A stretch of DNA of 32,905 bases from the NCBI GenBank assembly GCA_945870315.1, contig CAMBRR010000018.1, positions 1 to 32,905 of the forward strand. The letters are read 5' to 3'. The position numbers and the translations under genes are program-made. Shown in pieces: positions 16,333 to 23,551 of the stretch (the first letter of the stretch is position 1; each line of letters opens with the position of its first letter). The DNA comes from an uncultured Bacteroidales bacterium. Its GTDB lineage: Bacteria; Bacteroidota; Bacteroidia; Bacteroidales; UBA932. Below the pieces are notes generated by a model that saw only the letters and a list, made by a program, of their open reading frames with translations, was not told the origin of the DNA and made no database searches.

Positions 16333-18453
16333 ATGAAAAAAATATCGATACTTCTGCTGGTTGTTCTGTACTCGATTCAAATGAGTGCAGACGAAGGGAT
16401 GTGGATGATTCACGCCATTGATGCCGCTCTGGAGAAGAAAATGCAGGAAAGGGGACTTCTTCTTGATGGAAGGGAAATCTATGATGCAGATGCGCCTGGA
16501 GCCGGAGTGGCCGATGCCGTAGTATCCTTGGATTTCGGATGTACGGGCAGTATCATCTCTGATGAAGGTCTGGTGATAACCAATCACCACTGTGCCTTCA
16601 GCGATGTCCACTCCCTCAGCACTCCGTCTAAGAACTATCTGGAAGATGGTTTCTGGGCAATGCGTTCCGAGGAAGAGGTCCACATACCGGGCAAAAGTAT
16701 CTATCTCCTCAAAAAAGTCCTGGATGTAACATCCGAGGTGGAAGAACTGACAGCATCCCTCAAGGCAGAAGGTAAGCCCATAGGAATGCGCAAAATCAGT
16801 TTCCTTCTTGAAAAGAAGTATTCAAAGGAGACCTCCCTGGAAGCTTCTCTTTCTTCATATTGGGCCGGCTCGAAATATTATATGGCTCTGTATCAAGTAT
16901 ATAGAGATATACGCCTAGTTGCTGCCCCTCCCGTTTTCTCAGCCGCCTTCGGAGGAGATATAGATAATTGGGAGTGGCCCCAGCACAAATGCGATTTTGC
17001 TATGTATCGCATTTATACGGCACCTGATGGATCTTCTGCAGACTATTCTCCAGAGAATGTTCCTCTCCACCCTGTAAAAAGACTGACTATATCTTTGGAC
17101 GGCTACCGTCCAGGAGACTTCACGATGGTAATTGGCTATCCCGGCAGAACCAACAGATACACAAGCGCTCCTGAACTTGAGTTCAATGAAAAAGTGAATC
17201 TTCCTGTATCCAATTCCATCAGACAGAATCAAATGGACATCATCCGACAGTGGATGGACACAGATGCATCAGTAAGACTCAAATATCAGGATAAATACTT
17301 CACCCTGAGCAATATCCAGGAACTTGGCTATGGTGAGCAATTGTGCTTTGGCAGATTCAAGGTCGCAGAGCAGTTAAAAAAGAGGGACGCCGAACTTTCC
17401 AACTGGATACGGACAAAGGGTAACAGGATGGACATTCCCGCCACACTCAGACAGAAATACGCTGATATTCAAGACATTGAAAGGAATCGAATCCTTTATA
17501 GGGAAACCTTCGTGCGAGGAAGCAATCTTTCCCTTATCATAAGAAAAGCCTTCAATGCCTATTCCAGAGGAAGTTCTCCTATAAACCTTGCGAAAGATTA
17601 TGCTGAAATTGACCTGAGGGTAGAAAAGGACCTTATGACCTATGCCTTAAAGGAATATCTTGAAAATGTTGACAGCATTTTTCTGACTTCCGACCAAAGA
17701 GCAGTGATGCAGAAATATGATAATGTCAACGGATGCTGCGACCTTGCTTCCCTCGCGGAAGACCTCTGGAACAGCAGTCTCTTTACCTGCGAAGAAGGTA
17801 TATCCCGTCTGGAAGCGGGGAAAGTCTCTGAGGAAGAAGTAGAGACGGATCCTCTGGCTTCCTTCCTGATGAGTGCAAAGATTACTGATTTCAACACCAA
17901 GGAAGAGGAGGTTGAAGGCAAGAATAATATCAAAATGCTTACTGGAGAGTACAAAAGGAGCTTGTACGCAATGAGACAGGAGCGTGGAGAAATGCAGTAT
18001 CCTGATGCTAATTCCACGATGAGAATCTCGTACGGGAAAGTATGCACTCTGGAACCGTCCGACGGAGTAATATGCGATTGGAAGACCACTCCGAGGGGCA
18101 TTCTGGAGAAATATAATCCGGCATCTTATGATTTCTTCCTCCCCGACAGGCTTTACCTTCTGTACAGTGCCTCGCAATGGGGACGGTGGGGCTTTGGTGC
18201 AGACAAGAGTCAGATGTATGTCAACTTCCTGACAGACAATGATATAACCGGAGGCAATTCCGGTAGTCCTGTTCTCAACTCAAAAGGCGAGCTGATAGGG
18301 CTCGCCTTCGATGGTAACAAGGAATCGCTCGCAAGCGACGCCCTCTATGTTCCAAAGTACAACTGCTGCGTATGTGTTGACATCCGATTCATCCTGTGGA
18401 CATTGGACAGGGTTGCGGGCTTGGAGAGAATCCTACAAGAAATTGGATGCTAG
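16333..18453 (+). CDS. S46-family dipeptidyl-peptidase, DPP7-like
   Basis: The 706-residue serine exopeptidase has a signal peptide (about 1-18) and acts in the periplasm, removing dipeptides from peptide N-termini. The S46 catalytic motifs are all present: TNHHC at 83-87 for the histidine, GGDIDNWEWP at 207-216 for the aspartate, and GGNSGSP at 640-646 with Ser643. The residue 18 after the catalytic serine, which sets P1 preference in this family (Arg in DPP11, Gly in DPP7), is Gly661 in LAFDGN. That predicts a hydrophobic rather than acidic P1 preference. It is the last gene of the operon, and its TAG stop shares the palindrome CTAG (18450-18453) with the stop of the convergent clpB. Confidence 0.93.
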   Translation: MKKISILLLVVLYSIQMSADEGMWMIHAIDAALEKKMQERGLLLDGREIYDADAPGAGVADAVVSLDFGCTGSIISDEGLVITNHHCAFSDVHSLSTPSKNYLEDGFWAMRSEEEVHIPGKSIYLLKKVLDVTSEVEELTASLKAEGKPIGMRKISFLLEKKYSKETSLEASLSSYWAGSKYYMALYQVYRDIRLVAAPPVFSAAFGGDIDNWEWPQHKCDFAMYRIYTAPDGSSADYSPENVPLHPVKRLTISLDGYRPGDFTMVIGYPGRTNRYTSAPELEFNEKVNLPVSNSIRQNQMDIIRQWMDTDASVRLKYQDKYFTLSNIQELGYGEQLCFGRFKVAEQLKKRDAELSNWIRTKGNRMDIPATLRQKYADIQDIERNRILYRETFVRGSNLSLIIRKAFNAYSRGSSPINLAKDYAEIDLRVEKDLMTYALKEYLENVDSIFLTSDQRAVMQKYDNVNGCCDLASLAEDLWNSSLFTCEEGISRLEAGKVSEEEVETDPLASFLMSAKITDFNTKEEEVEGKNNIKMLTGEYKRSLYAMRQERGEMQYPDANSTMRISYGKVCTLEPSDGVICDWKTTPRGILEKYNPASYDFFLPDRLYLLYSASQWGRWGFGADKSQMYVNFLTDNDITGGNSGSPVLNSKGELIGLAFDGNKESLASDALYVPKYNCCVCVDIRFILWTLDRVAGLERILQEIGC

Positions 18454-20594
18454 TTTTTGTTACGGACGGTAATCTGACCGTCTTTCACATCAACCAGTAT
18501 GTCTGAATCCCTATGGACAGAACCATCCAGAACAGCCTTTGCAAGGATATTTACCAACTCCTTCTGCATCAGTCTCTTGATAGGTCTTGCTCCATATGCA
18601 GGCTCATAACCTTTGCTACTCATATAGTCCTCAAACTCCCTGGTGAAGTCTATGTTCACTCCATTCTCCGCCAACTTGGACTTAAGGTCTTCCATCTGCA
18701 TCCGCAGAATGTCCCTGATGTCCTTCTGGCTCAGAGGTTCGAACATTATGACTTCGTCTATCCTGTTCAGGAATTCCGGTCTAACCGTCCTTTTCAGCAC
18801 CTCAAGAACCTGATTTCTGCAATCCCTAAGCATAGCGCTGCGACTTGAGGCGTCTTCCGGAAGTTTTTCCATATAGCCTTGAATGATGTCTGCACCGACA
18901 TTGGAAGTCATTATAAGTATAGTGTTCTTGAAATCCACTGTACGGCCCTTATTGTCGGTCAGACGTCCGTCATCCAAAACCTGAAGCAGGATGTTGAACA
19001 CATCGGGATGAGCCTTCTCTATCTCGTCCAGAAGGATAACCGAATATGGTTTTCTCCTGACGGCCTCAGTCAATTGTCCACCCTCATCATATCCGACATA
19101 TCCTGGAGGCGCACCAACAAGCCTGCTCACGGAGTGACGCTCCTGATACTCGCTCATATCGATTCGCGTCATCATATTCTCATCATTGAACAGAAATTCA
19201 GCCAAGGCCTTTGCCAACTCGGTCTTACCCACACCGGTAGTACCCATAAACAGGAATGAACCAATCGGCCTCTTCTCATTCTGCAGCCCGGCCCTTGAAC
19301 GTCTGACGGCATCTGCAACGGCCTCAATAGCCTGATTCTGGCCCACTACCCTCTTATGAAGTTCATCCTCCATCCTAAGGAGTTTCTCCTTTTCGCTCTC
19401 CAGCATTCTCTTCACTGGGATTCCGGTCCACTTGGCCACAACTTCTGCGATATCCTCAGGAGTTACAGCCTCCGTGATAATCGGATCCTCGATTGAGGCC
19501 TGACGTTTTTGCAACTCATCTATCTTCTTCTGAGCCTCAGCCATCTTTCCGTATCGTATTTCAGCCACACGACCGTAGTCTCCGCTTCTCTCAGCATTGT
19601 GAGCCTCTATCTTGTAGTCCTCAATCTGCTGACGGGCCTGCTGGAGACCTGCAAGAATATCCTTTTCCTCGTTCCACTTCTGGCGGAGGTCATCTCTCTG
19701 TTTGTTCAGAGTCCTCAGTTCTTCCTGAATCTTTTCCATCTTCAAGGATACTCCTTCCCTCTTGATGGCTTCCCTTTCAATCTCAAGCTGCCTTATTCGG
19801 CTGTCCAGTTCTGCAATCGGTTCCGGAACGGAATTCATCTCCAGACGCAATTTTGAAGCCGCCTCATCCACAAGGTCTATAGCCTTATCCGGAAGGAAAC
19901 GGTTGGTGATGTACCTGTGAGACAACTCCACTGCAGCAATCAAGGCATCATCCTCGATACGGACTTTGTGGTGGTTCTCATACCTTTCCTTCAGTCCCCT
20001 AAGGATTGAGATGGAAGCTGCCGGTGAAGGCTCATCCACCATAACCATCTGGAAACGTCTCTCAAGCGCCTTGTCTGACTCAAAATACTTCTGATACTCA
20101 TCCAAAGTGGTCGAACCTATGGTCCTGAGTTCACCTCTTGCAAGAGCTGGCTTAAGGATGTTTGAGGCATCCATTGCCCCCGATGTCCTTCCAGCACCCA
20201 CTAGAGTGTGGATTTCATCGATAAAAAGGATGACTTCACCGTCGCTGTCAACAACTTCCTTGACCACGCCCTTTAGTCTTTCCTCGAATTCTCCCTGATA
20301 TTTTGCTCCGGCAATCAGCGCACCAAGGTCCAAAGAGTAGATTTTCTTGCTCTTGAGGTTCTCAGGCACATCACCGTCCACTATTTTCTGTGCAATTCCT
20401 TCTGAAATCGCAGTCTTTCCCACTCCTGGTTCTCCCACCAGAATAGGGTTGTTTTTAGTCCTTCTGCTCAGAATCTGCAGCACTCTTCGTATTTCATCAT
20501 CTCGACCGATGACAGGATCAAGTTTGCCCTGACTAGCCCTCTCGTTGAGGTTCACTGCAAATCTGCTAAGGTTTTCAAATTTGTTTTCTGCCAT
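18450..20594 (-). CDS. clpB: ClpB disaggregase lacking the N-terminal domain
   Basis: ClpB is a hexameric AAA+ chaperone that pulls proteins out of aggregates together with DnaK. The product is 714 residues. It has nucleotide-binding domain 1 (Walker A GEPGVGKT at 54-61, Walker B ILFIDEIH with D126/E127, pore loop KYQGEFEE), a long coiled-coil middle domain of about 120 residues that separates ClpB from ClpA/ClpC, and nucleotide-binding domain 2 (Walker A GTTGVGKT at 451-458). Full-length bacterial ClpB is about 860 residues; the missing part is the N-terminal substrate-binding domain. Only 138 bases separate the gene from secG, so the domain is not hidden upstream. The ATG at 20594 is preceded by GGAGA with a 7-base gap; an in-frame ATG at 20624 would only add ten residues. 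Confidence 0.95.
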   Translation of the reverse strand: MAENKFENLSRFAVNLNERASQGKLDPVIGRDDEIRRVLQILSRRTKNNPILVGEPGVGKTAISEGIAQKIVDGDVPENLKSKKIYSLDLGALIAGAKYQGEFEERLKGVVKEVVDSDGEVILFIDEIHTLVGAGRTSGAMDASNILKPALARGELRTIGSTTLDEYQKYFESDKALERRFQMVMVDEPSPAASISILRGLKERYENHHKVRIEDDALIAAVELSHRYITNRFLPDKAIDLVDEAASKLRLEMNSVPEPIAELDSRIRQLEIEREAIKREGVSLKMEKIQEELRTLNKQRDDLRQKWNEEKDILAGLQQARQQIEDYKIEAHNAERSGDYGRVAEIRYGKMAEAQKKIDELQKRQASIEDPIITEAVTPEDIAEVVAKWTGIPVKRMLESEKEKLLRMEDELHKRVVGQNQAIEAVADAVRRSRAGLQNEKRPIGSFLFMGTTGVGKTELAKALAEFLFNDENMMTRIDMSEYQERHSVSRLVGAPPGYVGYDEGGQLTEAVRRKPYSVILLDEIEKAHPDVFNILLQVLDDGRLTDNKGRTVDFKNTILIMTSNVGADIIQGYMEKLPEDASSRSAMLRDCRNQVLEVLKRTVRPEFLNRIDEVIMFEPLSQKDIRDILRMQMEDLKSKLAENGVNIDFTREFEDYMSSKGYEPAYGARPIKRLMQKELVNILAKAVLDGSVHRDSDILVDVKDGQITVRNKN

Positions 20595-20598
20595 ACCA

Positions 20599-20681
20599 TT
20601 ATCTCCTTTTTTTTGATGGAGCATATGACAACCTGATACATATCATTATAGCCGTCTGCTCCATTGAACAAACGGCTATAA
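20599..20681 (-). promoter_or_regulatory. Foldable leader of clpB: hairpin, possible pseudoknot, small upstream ORF
   Basis: In the clpB mRNA, a perfect 10-bp stem pairs TTATAGCCGT (20681-20672) with ACGGCTATAA (20655-20646) around a 16-base loop. The loop contains ATGGAGCA (20664-20657), which is exactly complementary to TGCTCCAT (20623-20616), a segment ending 9 bases before the Shine-Dalgarno GGAGA (20606-20602). This could form an H-type pseudoknot or a switch between two folds. A 21-codon open frame starts in the loop (ATG 20664) and stops at 20599, just before the clpB start. Confidence 0.5.
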
Positions 20682-20683
20682 GT

Positions 20684-20723
20684 CAAATTATATTCCAATT
20701 CTTCCGTACTGACAAATTGTCAG
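20684..20723 (-). promoter_or_regulatory. Candidate clpB promoter overlapped by a palindrome
   Basis: On the minus strand, TTTG at 20713-20716 is followed after 20 bases by TATAATTTG (20684-20692), close to TTTG/TAnnTTTG but with one extra base in each gap. The -33 box lies inside a perfect palindrome CTGACAAATTGTCAG (7-bp arms, 20709-20723), which could be an operator or a small hairpin ending the secG message. Confidence 0.35.
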
Positions 20724-20732
20724 CAGCAGAAA

Positions 20733-21071
20733 TTAGTTAGCAGAAGAATCCGCAGAGTTTTCAACTGCTGGTGCGGACGGGAATTCAGGAGCAGGAGCCT
20801 CTGTTTCCATCTTTTCAGTATAGTCAACTTCACGTGAACCGGTGTTGAGAGTGAAAGTTGTAACTATAGAAACAACGAAGATAAAGGCAACCAGTCCCCA
20901 GGTAATCTTTTCGAGAATATCGGCAGTCTGACGAACTCCGAAAGTCTGGTTTCCTGCAACGAAGTTGCTGGCGAGTCCACCACCTTTACCGTTCTGAAGA
21001 AGCACGATAAGAGTGACAAAAACACTTGCTATAAGCACCAGCACAGCCAGAATAGTGAATAATACGTTCAT
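20733..21071 (-). CDS. secG: Preprotein translocase subunit SecG
   Basis: SecG is the small accessory membrane subunit of the SecYEG translocon and aids protein export. The 112-residue product has two predicted membrane helices (about 2-25 and 55-75) joined by the conserved cytoplasmic segment LLQNGKGGGLASNF. The Gly-rich LQ.GKGGGL motif is diagnostic for the family. A Pro-, Glu- and Ala-rich tail (residues about 85-112) is extra to the core and is low in complexity. It lies 5 bases downstream of the TPR protein gene, as the fourth gene of the operon that starts with the sigma-54 activator. Confidence 0.95.
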   Translation of the reverse strand: MNVLFTILAVLVLIASVFVTLIVLLQNGKGGGLASNFVAGNQTFGVRQTADILEKITWGLVAFIFVVSIVTTFTLNTGSREVDYTEKMETEAPAPEFPSAPAVENSADSSAN

Positions 21072-21076
21072 TTTAT

Positions 21077-21664
21077 CTAATCTTTTATTTTTTTCAATTT
21101 TTCAATAAGGGTTGCAAAGTAAGTATTTTTTTCCGGATATGCCAAAATTAGTTTTGAATATATTTTAATTGCCTGGTCATAATAGCCTTGAGAAGCATAT
21201 ATTTCAGCCAATGTTTCAGTATAAATACCCAAATCGGCACCACTGTCCTCCTCCCGGGCAACCCTTTCCTGCCTCGCCCTGGCGGCATAGGCTGAAAATA
21301 TATTGTCCTCGCTCGTGCGAACCTTGTCATAATCTTCTTGACTGAAGAAATCCCCTCCCACGACATATACCTTCCTTTTTTCAGAAGACTCTGACTCGGC
21401 GCCATCGCTCTCTGGAATATAAGACTTCAACAAGGTCTGCACATCAGCGTCCGTGCAGTCCTGGCACTGGGATTCACGGAACATCCCGGAGAGCATCTTG
21501 CGCGAACCGACATAGAGAGCGGCATCCGAAAGCTGACCTTCTCCCCAGGCACCTGTCATCCTCTCGCACAACTGCTTGCGGGCACCTCCGAACCAGGGAT
21601 AAAGATTCACTACACCCACCAGTTCGTCAAGATTAAGTTTCTTCAGGTCTATATAATTGTCCAT
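21077..21664 (-). CDS. Small TPR-containing protein between lptE and secG
   Basis: The 195-residue protein has no signal peptide, so it is probably cytoplasmic. The C-terminal part (about 150-190) contains a tetratricopeptide-like pair of helices (LAEIYASQGYYDQAIKIYSK and LILAYPEKNTYFATLIEKL). The N-terminal 60 residues (LNLDELVGVVNLYPWFGGAR) look like a small conserved helical region, and an acidic linker lies between. No enzyme motif is present. The gene starts 3 bases after lptE and ends 5 bases before secG, so it probably serves in envelope biogenesis or export, perhaps as an adaptor; this is inferred from position only. Confidence 0.8.
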   Translation of the reverse strand: MDNYIDLKKLNLDELVGVVNLYPWFGGARKQLCERMTGAWGEGQLSDAALYVGSRKMLSGMFRESQCQDCTDADVQTLLKSYIPESDGAESESSEKRKVYVVGGDFFSQEDYDKVRTSEDNIFSAYAARARQERVAREEDSGADLGIYTETLAEIYASQGYYDQAIKIYSKLILAYPEKNTYFATLIEKLKKIKD

Positions 21665-21667
21665 AGT

Positions 21668-22183
21668 TTACCAATTTGCGACAGATGCATTGAACATATC
21701 TTCACATAACTTCTCTATAATTTCCTCACACAGAGATGATTGGACTGCTTCCAGCGATTGCATTGCATCGAAGTCGGCATATGCTGAGAAAGATTTGTCA
21801 TCAAAATCGTCTTCCGGATGTTTCCGATTGACAAAACTCAACTTTACCGTCACGGTAAGGCGGTTCTGAGCTGCCTGCTCCTGGGCATTGATGGCTGTCG
21901 CCTTGACATCGTAGCCCGTGATTGCACCGATGAGCTCCAGGTCTCCGTCAATATCCACCTGCTCCAATTTTGTCAACTTGATGAATTTGTCTCTCAATGC
22001 CTCAGTAAGATCATTGCTGAGAGAAGGGTTTACTTTCAAGGCCTTGTATTCAAAATAGTTGATTGTCACGGTTTTCACATCCGGTTGGATGGAGGTTCCC
22101 GTAAACGAATATATACCGCAAGATGAAACCATAAGTGATGCGGCAAAAAGAACTAAAGATATATATAAAGTCCTGATTGACAT
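21668..22183 (-). CDS. lptE: LptE-family outer-membrane lipoprotein
   Basis: LptE plugs the LptD barrel and helps place lipopolysaccharide in the outer leaflet of the outer membrane. The 171-residue product has a lipobox VSSC (Cys22) followed by GIYSFTGTSI, and then the family's beta-alpha pattern, including VKTVTINYFEYKA, LTEALRDKFIKLTKL and VTVKLSFVNRK. This matches LptE-family lipoproteins of Bacteroidota in length and order. It is followed after 3 bases by the TPR gene and preceded after 4 bases by the sigma-54 activator, an arrangement I recognise from Bacteroidales genomes. Confidence 0.88.
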   Translation of the reverse strand: MSIRTLYISLVLFAASLMVSSCGIYSFTGTSIQPDVKTVTINYFEYKALKVNPSLSNDLTEALRDKFIKLTKLEQVDIDGDLELIGAITGYDVKATAINAQEQAAQNRLTVTVKLSFVNRKHPEDDFDDKSFSAYADFDAMQSLEAVQSSLCEEIIEKLCEDMFNASVANW

Positions 22184-22187
22184 ATAA

Positions 22188-23429
22188 TTACATTGATTTA
22201 AGTTTTCTATATAGCGTGCGCTCGCTGATACCGAGTTCTTCAGCAGCTGCTTTGCGATTGCCGTTGTGCTTTTGAAGCGCTTTCTTTATCAAGGCCTGAT
22301 AATTTGAATTCACAGTCATATCTTCATCTTCTTCGGAACTGGCCTTTGCTTCCTGTTCTTCCGGGTCCTCTTCCGGCTGTATTATCCATTTATCATCAAC
22401 ATTATAAGCCTCATTATCAGTTGATTCCGGCATAGGAATGGCCGTGTGAAGATGAGGGGCCGCCTTGTCTGTCAGGCCAGCCTTTGCAACGATACCCTTA
22501 AGATATTCCACATCCTGTTTAAGCTGGAAAAGAGTGCGAATGATGGCCTCTCTTTCACTGTTGCCGTCCGTTGTCTCCTGCCATACAGAAGACTTGACAG
22601 GCAGAAGGTTAGGCTCATCTTTAGGGATGTACTTGGAAATTATGCTGGCTGTAATGACACATTTCTCGGAAGGAGATGCCAATGCACCTGCTTCGATGGC
22701 AGTGATGGTCTCAGCTACATTCTTGAGCTGGCGGATATTGCCCGGCCAGCGGTAACGGCGCAGAAGAATGGATGCATCTTCGTCAAGAGTGACTCTTGCC
22801 ATTCCATACCTGGTAGAAAAGTCAGAAGCGAACTTCCTGAAAAGCAGGTTTATGTCTGCAGGACGTTCCCTCAAGGCAGGCATTGAGATGTTGACTGCAT
22901 TGAGACGGTAGTACAAATCTTCCCTGAATTTGCCTTTGGATACTGCGTGCATCAGATTCACGTTGGTGGCAGCAATTACCCTAACGTCCGTCTTGAGCAC
23001 CTTGGAAGAACCTACGCGAATGAATTCTCCGCTCTGCAGTACACGCAGAAGCTTGGCCTGTGACGCAAGCGGCATCTCCCCTATCTCATCAAGGAAGAGT
23101 GTACCTCCATCGGCTTCCTCAAAATAACCCTTGCGCATCTCGTTGGCTCCGGTGAAGGAACCTTTTTCGTGGCCGAACAACTCGGAATCGATGGTCCCTT
23201 CCGGGATTGCTCCACAGTTGACAGCAAAATACTTTCCGTTCTTTCTACGGCTATTATTATGTATGATGCGGGGTAGATTTTCTTTTCCTACTCCGCTTTC
23301 ACCGGTAATCAACACCGTGATATCAGTAGGCGCGACAGCAACCGCAACCTCCAGAGCCCTGTTCAGCTGGGGGTCATTTCCGATGATGTCGTACTTATTT
23401 TTCAATATTTGTAATTCAGATCCTGTCAT
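22188..23429 (-). CDS. Sigma-54-dependent transcriptional activator without receiver domain
   Basis: The 413-residue protein is an AAA+ enhancer-binding regulator that remodels RNA polymerase holding sigma-54. It starts directly with the AAA+ domain: Walker A GESGVGKE (43-50), the sigma-54 contact loop GSFTGA (90-95; Ser replaces the usual Ala of GAFTGA), Walker B GTLFLDEIG (109-117) and RYRWPGNIRQLKN. An acidic linker (about 340-375) precedes a Fis-type helix-turn-helix at the C-terminus (NGNRKAAAEELGISERTLYR). There is no receiver, GAF or PAS input domain, so its signal is unclear and may act through partner proteins or its own level. It heads an operon with lptE, the TPR gene, secG and possibly clpB. 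Confidence 0.93.
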   Translation of the reverse strand: MTGSELQILKNKYDIIGNDPQLNRALEVAVAVAPTDITVLITGESGVGKENLPRIIHNNSRRKNGKYFAVNCGAIPEGTIDSELFGHEKGSFTGANEMRKGYFEEADGGTLFLDEIGEMPLASQAKLLRVLQSGEFIRVGSSKVLKTDVRVIAATNVNLMHAVSKGKFREDLYYRLNAVNISMPALRERPADINLLFRKFASDFSTRYGMARVTLDEDASILLRRYRWPGNIRQLKNVAETITAIEAGALASPSEKCVITASIISKYIPKDEPNLLPVKSSVWQETTDGNSEREAIIRTLFQLKQDVEYLKGIVAKAGLTDKAAPHLHTAIPMPESTDNEAYNVDDKWIIQPEEDPEEQEAKASSEEDEDMTVNSNYQALIKKALQKHNGNRKAAAEELGISERTLYRKLKSM

Positions 23430-23436
23430 AGTGGCA

Positions 23437-23444
23437 CAAAGTTA
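23437..23444 (-). promoter_or_regulatory. -7 box for the sigma-54 activator operon
   Basis: On the minus strand TAACTTTG at 23437-23444 is an exact TAnnTTTG match. It ends only 7 bases before the ATG at 23429, so transcription would start at or next to the start codon and the message may be leaderless. No convincing -33 box is seen. Confidence 0.5.
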
Positions 23445-23497
23445 CTAAAAGGCTTTAAAATATGTATGTGTGAACCCCAAAAATATAAAAATTTGAT

Positions 23498-23505
23498 TAC
23501 CTTTG
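23498..23505 (+). promoter_or_regulatory. -7 box for the TPR lipoprotein gene
   Basis: TACCTTTG at 23498-23505 is an exact TAnnTTTG match, giving a leader of about 40 A-rich bases before the ATG at 23552. The -33 region is not a clear match. An A-rich leader is common ahead of strongly expressed Bacteroidota genes. Confidence 0.6.
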
Positions 23506-23551
23506 CACGAAATGTGTACAAGTAAGTTAAAACCATAAATTTTTGTAAAAA

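Noticed and set aside
18465..18482. Six-base-pair hairpin downstream of the S46 peptidase stop as an intrinsic terminator
   Set aside because: The stem is short, is not followed by a clear T-run, and lies inside the clpB coding sequence; kept only as a remark in a finding.
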